Shown here in pieces: positions 1 to 6,543 of a DNA stretch of 15,048 nucleotides. Position 1 is the stretch's first letter. Every line of letters begins with the position of its first letter. The stretch is from Acidimicrobiaceae bacterium (GTDB lineage: Bacteria > Actinomycetota > Acidimicrobiia > Acidimicrobiales > RAAP-2). The translations under genes and the position numbers were made by a program. A model generated the notes under the pieces. That model made no database searches and was not told where the DNA came from. It saw nothing but the letters and a program-made list of their open reading frames with translations. The DNA lies in contig JAUTXB010000233.1 in the NCBI GenBank assembly GCA_030838245.1, forward strand, positions 1 through 15,048, read 5' to 3'.

Positions 1-1812
1 GTCAGCCTGGCGGCGGCGTGGGGCGGCGGGACGCCGTTCGGTCACGTGCTGTACGCCATCCCCGGGATCAGGAGCCAGCGCCTCTTGAACCGGAACCTCC
101 TCGGAGTGGACTTCGCCCTCGCCGCCCTCCTGGCCTGGTGGGTGCACCTCGTGCTGGCCGACCGTCGGCCGTCGGGTCCGGACCGGGCCGGTGGGGGCAA
201 CGACGGCGCAGTGGCACCGACCGAAGCCTTGACCGCCGGCCGACCCCGGGCCCGTCGGGTCGAGGTGGCCGTGACCTGTGTCCCGCTCGCCGTGGTCAGC
301 GTGCTGTGCGTCGGGTCATGGCTGTGGAGCTCGGGCCTCGAAGCAGCTATCGGCACCCAGCTTCCCTCGACCCCGGACATGCGCCAGGCCGTGGCCTTCG
401 TCCTGACCGGGGGAGTGGTCATCGCCGCCGTGGGCACCGGGGTGGCGCTCGTCCCCGGCTGGTTCTCCCGAGCGGGGCTGCGCCGCGTCCTCGCCGGAAT
501 CATGGCCGTGGACCTCGTCTTTTTCACCGTCCTGTCGTTGCACGGCCCGGTCACCCATGCCACCGCCTACGGGCTCGACGCCCCGGCCGTCCAGTTGGCC
601 GCAGCCACCGGGAACGGCCGGTTCATCATCTACGACCCCGACCGGTTCAACAACAGCGAGCTCTTCGCGCTGGGCCAGACCGACGAGAACGTGTTGACCC
701 GGGTGCCGAGCGCCCAGGGCTACGCCGCATTGGTGGACGGCAACTACTACCAGGCCACCGGGGCCCACCTGCAAGAGGACCTCAATCCGGCCACGCTGTC
801 CGGCACGGTCTGGGACGAGCTCAACGTGACCGTCCTCCTCTCGTTGCCCAGTTACTTCGTCACGCCGGTGCCGACCACCCCCCCGACCACCCCGCCCCCG
901 ACCCTCGCCACCCCCTTCCCGGCCTACCCGAGCTTGTTCGGTGCCCCGACCGTGACCGACCCGGTCCCGCTGGCCGCCGGCGGCCGGCACACCTGGTACT
1001 TCGGCGGCACCCTGACCGTGGGATCGGGTGAGATCCCGCTCAGCGGGGCACCGGCCAATGCCTCGGCCCGGATCGGCTTGGTGACACCGTCGGGGTCGGT
1101 GGACTGGCTGGCCGGCAGGGTCGGACCCTCGACCGGTTCGGGGGGGACGACGGGATCGGGTGCCTCGTTCCGCTTTCAGCTGCGGGCGCCGACCCCGGCC
1201 GCCGGGATCGTGGTCCAGAACGGCCCGGGCCCGACGGTGACGGCACTGGCCCCCGAGGTCAGCACGGCAGAGGACGGCACCGTCGCCCTGGACGGACGCA
1301 TGCAGGGCGCGGTGAACCCCCCGCATTGGACCTACAGCGGGGCCATCGGCGCCTTCTCGGTGTTCCGCAACGCCCACCCGCGGGGATGGGCATGGACGAC
1401 GGCTCGAGTGCCGGGAGGCAGGCCCGGCCGCGTCCAACTGCTCAGCACCGGGATCGACGGCACCCAGCGGTTCCTGGTCCGGGCGGCGGACCCGGTGTGG
1501 TTGGTCCGGAGCGAGGCGCCCCTCCCGGGCTGGCACGCCACGATCCAACCGGTCGTCGGCGGCGCAACGGGCACGGGCCAGAGCCACCGGGGCTCGCCGG
1601 TGACGGCACCGGTCGTGTCCTCGACGGTGACCCAGCGGGTCGAGGTGCCCGCTGGCGACTTCATCGTTACGTTCCGTTATGCCCCGGCCAACGCGCTGGT
1701 CGGCCTGGCCCTCTCGGCCGTCGGTGGGGTGGGCCTGGTCCTGTTCGGGGTCTTCGTCCTCGTGGGGTGGCGCCGGCGCAGACGGGCCCGAGAGGGCCTC
1801 AGGGCGAGGTGA
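1..1812 (+). CDS. YfhO-like multi-spanning membrane protein, 5' truncated by the window edge
   Basis: The frame is open from base 1, so the real start lies upstream and 603 codons are visible. The visible part starts near a membrane segment (around residues 36-53). Three more hydrophobic segments follow (about 90-112, 133-155 and 165-182), then a large, probably extracytoplasmic domain, and a last helix at about 565-590 ending in an Arg-rich cytoplasmic tail. The C-terminal part has the PGWHATIQP and VEVPAGDFIVTFRY-type elements I associate with the YfhO family (GT-C-like membrane proteins linked to glycosylation of envelope polymers). The extracellular part contains a Pro/Thr-rich linker (about residues 289-305). 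The stop overlaps the convergent trpS stop by 14 bases. The family call rests on pattern memory and the substrate is unknown. A generic GT-C glycosyltransferase is the main alternative. Confidence 0.72.
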   Translation, partial: VSLAAAWGGGTPFGHVLYAIPGIRSQRLLNRNLLGVDFALAALLAWWVHLVLADRRPSGPDRAGGGNDGAVAPTEALTAGRPRARRVEVAVTCVPLAVVSVLCVGSWLWSSGLEAAIGTQLPSTPDMRQAVAFVLTGGVVIAAVGTGVALVPGWFSRAGLRRVLAGIMAVDLVFFTVLSLHGPVTHATAYGLDAPAVQLAAATGNGRFIIYDPDRFNNSELFALGQTDENVLTRVPSAQGYAALVDGNYYQATGAHLQEDLNPATLSGTVWDELNVTVLLSLPSYFVTPVPTTPPTTPPPTLATPFPAYPSLFGAPTVTDPVPLAAGGRHTWYFGGTLTVGSGEIPLSGAPANASARIGLVTPSGSVDWLAGRVGPSTGSGGTTGSGASFRFQLRAPTPAAGIVVQNGPGPTVTALAPEVSTAEDGTVALDGRMQGAVNPPHWTYSGAIGAFSVFRNAHPRGWAWTTARVPGGRPGRVQLLSTGIDGTQRFLVRAADPVWLVRSEAPLPGWHATIQPVVGGATGTGQSHRGSPVTAPVVSSTVTQRVEVPAGDFIVTFRYAPANALVGLALSAVGGVGLVLFGVFVLVGWRRRRRAREGLRAR

Positions 1813-2782
1813 TCAGGCCCATGGCCCCTGCGGCCCGGGCATAGGTCGCTCCGGCCACCGCACGCGCCTTGTCGGCCCCGACGGCCAGCAGCGCGGCCAC
1901 CGCCTCCGGATCGGCGGCCAGGGCCTTCCGGCGCTCCCGGTCCGGGCGCAACAGCTCAATGAGCGACTCGGCCACGTCCCGCTTCAGATCGCCGTAGCGC
2001 TGATAGCCCGAGGCGACCTCGGCCGGTGAGCGGTCGGTGGCCACGGCCAGCAGCTCCAACAGGTTGGACAGCCCCGGCTTCTCCTCGGGGTCGTAACGCA
2101 CCTCCCCGTCGGTGTCGGTCACCGCCCGCTTGATCTTGCGCTCCAGCTCGGCCGGCTCGTCCAGGATCTGCACCGTTCCGAGGGGCGAGCTGACCGACTT
2201 GGACATCTTCCGCTCGGGGTGCTGGAGGTCCATGACCCGCGCCCCGATGCGGGGAATGGCCGCCTCGGGCACGACGAAGACGTCCCCGTACCGATGGTTG
2301 AACCGGATGGCCAGCTCCCGGGTCAGTTCCAGGTGCTGGCGTTGGTCGTCCCCGACCGGCACCCGGTCGGCGTCATAGAGGAGGATGTCGGACGCCATCA
2401 GGACCGGATAGGTGAACAGCCCGGCCCGCACCGACTCCTGGCCGGCCCCCTTCTCTTTGAACTGGGTCATGCGGCGCAGCTCGCCCATGGTGGCCGTGCA
2501 CTCGAGCAGCCAGGTCAGGCGAGCATGCTCGGCCACCTGGCTCTGGACGAACAGGGTGCACGAGTCGGGATCGAGCCCTGCGGCCAAGAGGTCGATGGCC
2601 GCGTCCCACGTCCGGGCCCGGAGCGTCTCGGGCTCGATGTCCAAGGTCAGGGCGTGGAGGTCGACGATGCAGTAGTAGGCCTCGTCCGTGTACTGATCGG
2701 CAACCCAGTTCCGCACGGCCCCCAGATAGTTCCCCAAATGGAGCTCACCGCTTGGTTGGATACCGGAGAGAACCCTGGACAT
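1799..2782 (-). CDS. trpS: Tryptophanyl-tRNA synthetase
   Basis: This 327-residue class I aminoacyl-tRNA synthetase charges tRNA-Trp with tryptophan in the cytoplasm. The N-terminus reads SGIQPSGELHLGNYLGA (residues 6-22) and carries the HIGH-type signature as HLGN (15-18). The KMSKS loop is at 192-196. Other family elements are MTQFKEK (105-111), YPVLMASDILLYDAD (125-139) and VPVGDDQRQHLELTRELA. The length matches the compact bacterial family. The frame stays open 57 codons further upstream, but those codons encode low-complexity Arg/Pro sequence unlike the family, so the ATG at 2782 is the start. The gene is divergent from scpA and convergent with the YfhO-like gene. I see no T-box or trp attenuator in the short upstream gap. 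Confidence 0.97.
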   Translation of the reverse strand: MSRVLSGIQPSGELHLGNYLGAVRNWVADQYTDEAYYCIVDLHALTLDIEPETLRARTWDAAIDLLAAGLDPDSCTLFVQSQVAEHARLTWLLECTATMGELRRMTQFKEKGAGQESVRAGLFTYPVLMASDILLYDADRVPVGDDQRQHLELTRELAIRFNHRYGDVFVVPEAAIPRIGARVMDLQHPERKMSKSVSSPLGTVQILDEPAELERKIKRAVTDTDGEVRYDPEEKPGLSNLLELLAVATDRSPAEVASGYQRYGDLKRDVAESLIELLRPDRERRKALAADPEAVAALLAVGADKARAVAGATYARAAGAMGLITSP

Positions 2783-2790
2783 GGGGGGTA

Positions 2791-2796
2791 ATGGTA
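2791..2796 (-). promoter_or_regulatory. Possible -10 hexamer for trpS (TACCAT)
   Basis: On the minus strand TACCAT fits the TAnnnT -10 pattern and ends 8 bases before the trpS ATG, which would put transcription start within a few bases of the start codon. There is no clear Shine-Dalgarno sequence, consistent with a nearly leaderless mRNA. No good -35 is visible, so this is tentative. Confidence 0.35.
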
Positions 2797-2856
2797 GGGG
2801 CCGGCGACTACGGCCGAAAACACCGTGGGGTGCGCGGCCGGCGGGGCGGGAGCCGG

Positions 2857-2862
2857 TAGGGT
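2857..2862 (+). promoter_or_regulatory. Possible -10 hexamer for the scpA operon (TAGGGT)
   Basis: TAGGGT is a common actinobacterial -10 form. It ends 8 bases before the GTG chosen for scpA, and only a weak GAGGG lies between, so a leaderless or near-leaderless transcript is plausible. No convincing -35 is seen. Confidence 0.4.
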
Positions 2863-2870
2863 CGAGGGTC

Positions 2871-3650
2871 GTGGCCGCCACTGTCTCGTTGCCCGTCTTC
2901 GACGGTCCGATCGACCTCTTGCTGCAGCTGGTCAATTCCCACCAGGTGGACATCTACGACGTTCCTTTGGCCGAGATGGTCGACGCCTTCGTGGCCGAGA
3001 TCAGCACCTGGCAGGACGTCGACTTGTCCACCCTTTCGGAGTTCTTGGTGGTGGCGGCGCTCCTCGTCGAGCTGAAGTCGAAGCGGCTGCTCCCGGGTCC
3101 CGACGACGTGGAGGGCGACGAGGAGCTGTCCGGTTGGGAGGAACGAGACCTGCTCTTGGCCCGCCTGCTCGAGTGCCAGGCCTACTCGGCCGCGGCTGAC
3201 GGCTTCGCCCTCATGATGGAGTACGCCAGCCGCTCGGTGCCCCGCGACGCCGGTCTCGACGACGGGTTCGTGGTCCACGCTCCCGACCTGCTCGAAGGCG
3301 TCACCCCGGGCCACCTGATGGCGGCCTACCTCCGGGCCACGGCGGCCCGCCCGGCACCGGTGGTGGACCTGTACCACGTCACCGTGGACGCGGTCACGGT
3401 GTCCGAGGCCGTCTCCGAGCTCGAAGCCCGCCTGCCCCGGGAAGGGACGGCCACCTTCCGGGGCCTGACCAGCCACCTCACCACCCGGATGGAGGTCATT
3501 GTGCGGTTCCTGGCCCTGCTCGAGCTGTGCAAGCAGGGCCGCGTCGCCCTGGAACAGGGCGGCACGTTCGGTGAGCTCGAGGTCTCCTGGGTGGCCGGCG
3601 CGCCGAGCACCGTGTCGGTCGGTGCCGCCGAGTACGAGTACGAGGGCTGA
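2871..3650 (+). CDS. scpA: Segregation and condensation protein A
   Basis: ScpA is the kleisin subunit that bridges the SMC heads and binds ScpB in the bacterial condensin complex, compacting and segregating the chromosome. The 259-residue product opens with the family hallmark FDGPIDLLLQLVNSHQVDIYDVPLA (residues 10-34; key residues F10, D11, P13, L15-L17), the N-terminal kleisin helix region. LSEFLVVAALLVELKSKRLLP follows, and a C-terminal winged-helix region carries the FLALLELCKQGRVALEQ motif. The frame extends upstream to an ATG at 2781, but those 30 codons are Arg/Gly/Pro-rich and overlap the trpS start. The GTG at 2871 sits just before conserved sequence and just after a TAGGGT hexamer. 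scpB begins 3 bases after the stop, matching their role as partners. Confidence 0.95.
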   Translation: MAATVSLPVFDGPIDLLLQLVNSHQVDIYDVPLAEMVDAFVAEISTWQDVDLSTLSEFLVVAALLVELKSKRLLPGPDDVEGDEELSGWEERDLLLARLLECQAYSAAADGFALMMEYASRSVPRDAGLDDGFVVHAPDLLEGVTPGHLMAAYLRATAARPAPVVDLYHVTVDAVTVSEAVSELEARLPREGTATFRGLTSHLTTRMEVIVRFLALLELCKQGRVALEQGGTFGELEVSWVAGAPSTVSVGAAEYEYEG

Positions 3651-3653
3651 TCG

Positions 3654-4226
3654 ATGCCGTTGTCCGAAGAGGCCCGGGCCGTCGAAGCCGTGCTGATCGT
3701 GGCGGTGGAGCCCGTCCCCCCCGGGCTGCTGGCCGAGCTGCTCGAGATCCCCGTCGACCGGGTGGAGCCCCTCTGCGACGAGCTGATCGAATCGTGCCGG
3801 GCCGACAACCGGGGGTTCGCCGTGGTCCGCATCGCCGGCGGCTACCGGATCCAGACCCATCCCGACCTCGCCCCGTACGTGGAACGGTTCGCCAACGTCG
3901 GCGTGTCGTCCCGGCTCTCGGCCGCCGCCCTCGAGACCCTGGCCATCGTGGCCTACAAGCAACCCGTCTCCCGGGCCCAGATCGCCGCGCTGCGGGGCGT
4001 GAACGTCGACGGGGTGGTGCGCCTGTTGGAGCATCGTGGGTACATCGCCGGCGTCGGTCGGGCCCCCGGACCGGGGCAGCCCGTCCTCTACGGCACGACC
4101 GAGGCCTTCTTGGAGCGAATGGGGCTCGATCGCGTGGACCAACTTCCCCCGGTGGAGGACCTGTTGCCAGGTCCCGAGGCCGTGGCCGAATTCGAGGAGC
4201 AGCTCCGACCGGCTGCGGATGCCTGA
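3654..4226 (+). CDS. scpB: Segregation and condensation protein B
   Basis: ScpB is the winged-helix partner of ScpA in the SMC-ScpAB complex. The 190-residue protein has two winged-helix halves. The second carries the diagnostic block LSAAALETLAIVAYKQPVSR (residues 88-107), followed by RGVNVDGVVRLLEHRGYI and the YGTTEAFLERMGL element (146-158). The length is normal for the family. The ATG lies 3 bases after the scpA stop, indicating translational coupling. The last 8 bases overlap the start of the RluB-like gene. A strong inverted repeat begins at the last base of this gene's stop codon. Confidence 0.96.
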   Translation: MPLSEEARAVEAVLIVAVEPVPPGLLAELLEIPVDRVEPLCDELIESCRADNRGFAVVRIAGGYRIQTHPDLAPYVERFANVGVSSRLSAAALETLAIVAYKQPVSRAQIAALRGVNVDGVVRLLEHRGYIAGVGRAPGPGQPVLYGTTEAFLERMGLDRVDQLPPVEDLLPGPEAVAEFEEQLRPAADA

Positions 4227-4977
4227 ACCGCTCGCCCCCGACCACGAGGGCGAGCGGTTGCAGAAGGTTCTGGCCCGGATCGGGCTGGGCTCGCGACGAG
4301 TATGCGAGGAACTGATCGTCGAGGGCCGGGTGACGGTCAACGGCGAGATCCCGATCCTGGGCCGGCGGGTGGACATCGCCGTCGATCGGGTGGAGCTGGA
4401 CGGCGTGCCCCTCCCCGTCCTCCCCGGGCTCGTCCACTACCTGGTGAACAAGCCGGGCGGCGTGGTCACCACGGCCGACGACCCCCAAGGACGGCCCACG
4501 GTCATCGACTTGGTACCGGCCGAGCCGAGGGTGTTCGCCGTCGGCCGCCTGGACATGGGGACCGAGGGCCTGTTGATCATGACCAACGACGGCGAGCTGG
4601 CCCACCGGCTGACCCACCCGTCGTTCGGCGTGCCCAAGGAGTACCTGGCCGAAGTGGACGGCGAACCGTCGCCCGCCGAGATCCGGCGCCTGCGCGAGGG
4701 CATCGAGCTGGAGGACGGGATGACCGCACCGGCCCGCGTGGCTGTCGTGGCCCCGACGCTCCTGCGCATCGTCATCCACGAGGGACGGAACCGCCAGATC
4801 CGGCGCATGTGCGAGGCCGTGGGTCACCCGGTGCGGCGACTGGTCCGGACCCGGATCGGGCCTCTGGCCGATCCATCGCTCGGGCCGGGGACCTGGCGCC
4901 CGTTGACGCCGGCCGAGGTCCGGAACATGGCCTCCGCGGCCGTGCCCCGAGATGACGGCGACGGCGTTCCGGGGTGA
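4219..4977 (+). CDS. rluB: RluB/RsuA-family rRNA pseudouridine synthase
   Basis: This protein isomerises a uridine in rRNA to pseudouridine. RluB acts on 23S rRNA position 2605 in E. coli, and the exact target here is inferred. The 252-residue product has an N-terminal S4 RNA-binding domain (about 13-58), then the catalytic domain with GRLDMGTEGLLIMTNDG starting at residue 109, where D112 is the expected catalytic aspartate. The C-terminal GRNRQIRRMCEAVGHPV block starts at 189. The ATG at 4219 lies inside scpB (8-base overlap) with no real Shine-Dalgarno sequence, so translation is probably coupled to scpB. The order scpA-scpB-rluB is widely conserved in Gram-positives. Codons 3-14 form one end of a 12-bp stem-loop. 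RsuA-type specificity is a weaker alternative. Confidence 0.92.
   Translation: MPEPLAPDHEGERLQKVLARIGLGSRRVCEELIVEGRVTVNGEIPILGRRVDIAVDRVELDGVPLPVLPGLVHYLVNKPGGVVTTADDPQGRPTVIDLVPAEPRVFAVGRLDMGTEGLLIMTNDGELAHRLTHPSFGVPKEYLAEVDGEPSPAEIRRLREGIELEDGMTAPARVAVVAPTLLRIVIHEGRNRQIRRMCEAVGHPVRRLVRTRIGPLADPSLGPGTWRPLTPAEVRNMASAAVPRDDGDGVPG
4226..4259 (+). repeat. Perfect 12-bp stem-loop at the scpB stop/rluB start
   Basis: Bases 4226-4237 (AACCGCTCGCCC) pair without mismatch with 4248-4259 (GGGCGAGCGGTT), leaving a 10-base loop. The 5' arm starts on the last base of the scpB stop codon and the whole hairpin lies in the first codons of the RluB-like gene. It lacks a T-run, so a classical terminator is doubtful. 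An attenuation, mRNA-processing or translation-coupling role is inferred. Confidence 0.6.
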
Positions 4978-4994
4978 CCGCGACCCCTCCTGAG

Positions 4995-5000
4995 TAACAT
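4995..5000 (+). promoter_or_regulatory. Possible -10 hexamer for aroH (TAACAT)
   Basis: TAACAT lies in the 32-base gap between the RluB-like gene and aroH and ends 9 bases before the aroH ATG. No Shine-Dalgarno sequence precedes that ATG. The pattern fits an internal promoter giving a near-leaderless aroH-tyrA-aroA-cmk-plsC transcript. The -35 region is unconvincing. Confidence 0.4.
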
Positions 5001-5009
5001 GGCCGGCCG

Positions 5010-5378
5010 ATGCCTGTTTCCGTGCGAGCCGTCAGGGGCGCGACCACCGTCGACGCCGATACCCCCGAATCGATCCGGGAGCGCGTGGTGGCGCTCTTGG
5101 AACAGGTCCTGAAGCAGAACGGGCTGTCCGAGGACGACATCATCTCCATCCTCTTCACGGCCACCGAGGACATCGTGTCCACCTTTCCGGCCACCGCGGC
5201 CCGGTCGATGGGGCTCGGCGCGGTGCCCCTGATCTGCGCCCGCGAGCTGGCCATCACCGGCTCGGTGCCCCGGTGCATCCGGGTGATGCTCCACGTCACT
5301 ACCGAGCTGTCGAGAAACGACATCCACCACGTGTACCTCGAGGGCGCCAAGGGGCTCCGTGACGACCTCCCCGCCTGA
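5010..5378 (+). CDS. aroH: Chorismate mutase, AroH type
   Basis: This enzyme converts chorismate to prephenate, the branch step towards phenylalanine and tyrosine. The 122-residue size and the sequence match the trimeric Bacillus subtilis AroH fold rather than the AroQ helical fold. VRGATTVD (residues 8-15) supplies the N-terminal arginine (R9), and ICARELAI supplies C76 and E79. RCIRVMLH supplies R91 (the counterpart of Arg90), and VYLEGAK supplies Y109. All expected active-site residues are therefore present. The downstream gene tyrA starts inside its 3' end with a 20-base overlap and uses its product directly. A TAACAT hexamer just upstream suggests that the gene heads its own transcription unit. 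Confidence 0.95.
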   Translation: MPVSVRAVRGATTVDADTPESIRERVVALLEQVLKQNGLSEDDIISILFTATEDIVSTFPATAARSMGLGAVPLICARELAITGSVPRCIRVMLHVTTELSRNDIHHVYLEGAKGLRDDLPA

Positions 5379-6543
5379 CGAGGGATCCGACTCGCCCCGA
5401 ACCAGCAGTGACCGTCAGCCCACAGGCGAGAACCGCGCCGATGGGCGCGAAGTGGGCGAGGAGCGTGCCGGGCGGGCGACCATCGTCGGCACCGGCCTGA
5501 TCGGGGCGTCGATCGGGATCGCCTTGCGGAGCCGAGGCTGGCGGGTGACGGGCGTCGACCAGGCACCGGGGATCGCCGGGCGGGCGCTGTCCCTGGGCGC
5601 CCTCGACGCCGAGGGGATCGACGACGACGCCGACGTGGTGTTCGTGGCCACCCCCGTGCGCGCCTCGGGGGCGGTGATCCGAGACCTCCTCGGACGCCCG
5701 GGGCGCCGGCCCGACGCCATCGTGACCGACGTCGGGAGCGTGAAAGGCCCCTTGGTTGCCTCGGTGGACCACCCCTTTTTCGTGGGCGGCCACCCCATGG
5801 CCGGTTCCGAGCAGGTCGGCGTGGACGGGGCCAACGGCGAGCTCTTCGTCGGAGCCACCTGGGTGCTCACCCCCACCGCCCTGACCGACCCGATGGCCTA
5901 CACCCGGCTCCGGAGCCTGCTCGTCTCACTCGGGGCCGACGTGGTGGCTCTGCCGCCGGCCCAACACGACTCGCTGGTGGCGGTGGTGTCCCACGTGCCT
6001 CACCTCACTGCGGCCACCCTCATGGACCTGGCCGCAGGGCTGGGCCAGGAGCACGCGGCCCTGCTGCAACTGGCCGCCGGGGGGTTCCGGGACATGACCC
6101 GCATCGCCGCCGGCCAGCCCAGCATCTGGCCCGACATCTGTGAGGACAACGCCGCAGCCATCGTGGAGACCCTGGACCTGCTCATCGAAGCGCTCCGGAC
6201 CATGCGAACTCGGGTCGCCGACCACGACCACACCGAGCTGCTCTCGGTCCTCACCCGGGCGGCCACCGCCCGTCGTGCCCTGGCCGCACACGTGCCCCGT
6301 CCCGACGGCCTCATCGAGATCCGGGTCCCGGTGCCCGACCGGACAGGCGTCCTGGCCGAGATCACTACCCTGGCCGCCGAACTGGGCGTCAACATCGTCG
6401 ATCTGGAGATCGCCCACTCGGTCGAGGGGGACCGCGGCGTGCTGGTCATGACGGTGGACCGGCTGTCGACCGAAACGCTGTTGGGCGCGCTGGCCGAGCG
6501 GGGCTACCGGTCATCGAGCGGCGAGCTGGGCGCGAGCGGATGA
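5359..6543 (+). CDS. tyrA: Prephenate dehydrogenase with C-terminal ACT domain
   Basis: TyrA oxidatively decarboxylates prephenate to 4-hydroxyphenylpyruvate using NAD(P)+. The 394-residue protein has a Rossmann motif GTGLIGASIG (44-53), ATPV (97-100), TDVGSVKG (123-130) and the catalytic HPMAGSE block (145-151). SHVPH (211-215) and GGFRDMTRIA follow. Residues from about 318 (IEIRVPVPDRTGVLAEIT) to about 386 form an ACT domain, which usually means allosteric control by tyrosine or another amino acid. The GTG at 5359 overlaps aroH by 20 bases and has AAGGGG 4 bases upstream, so I chose it. A GTG at 5452 would remove a disordered 31-residue tail and remains possible. The stop overlaps the aroA start as ATGA. 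Confidence 0.93.
   Translation: MTTSPPDEGSDSPRTSSDRQPTGENRADGREVGEERAGRATIVGTGLIGASIGIALRSRGWRVTGVDQAPGIAGRALSLGALDAEGIDDDADVVFVATPVRASGAVIRDLLGRPGRRPDAIVTDVGSVKGPLVASVDHPFFVGGHPMAGSEQVGVDGANGELFVGATWVLTPTALTDPMAYTRLRSLLVSLGADVVALPPAQHDSLVAVVSHVPHLTAATLMDLAAGLGQEHAALLQLAAGGFRDMTRIAAGQPSIWPDICEDNAAAIVETLDLLIEALRTMRTRVADHDHTELLSVLTRAATARRALAAHVPRPDGLIEIRVPVPDRTGVLAEITTLAAELGVNIVDLEIAHSVEGDRGVLVMTVDRLSTETLLGALAERGYRSSSGELGASG

Noticed and set aside
886..960. Tandem repeat or intrinsically novel element in the YfhO-like gene
   Set aside because: It is a short Pro/Thr-rich linker typical of extracytoplasmic regions in high-G+C bacteria.
2783..2870. T-box or trp attenuator controlling trpS
   Set aside because: The gap is too short, with no stem I array, T-box sequence or Trp-rich leader peptide.
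2808..4376. 522-codon open frame on the - strand across scpA/scpB
   Set aside because: It is antisense to two certain genes, is His/Gly/Glu-rich low-complexity sequence, and matches no family. Such frames are expected in G+C-rich DNA.
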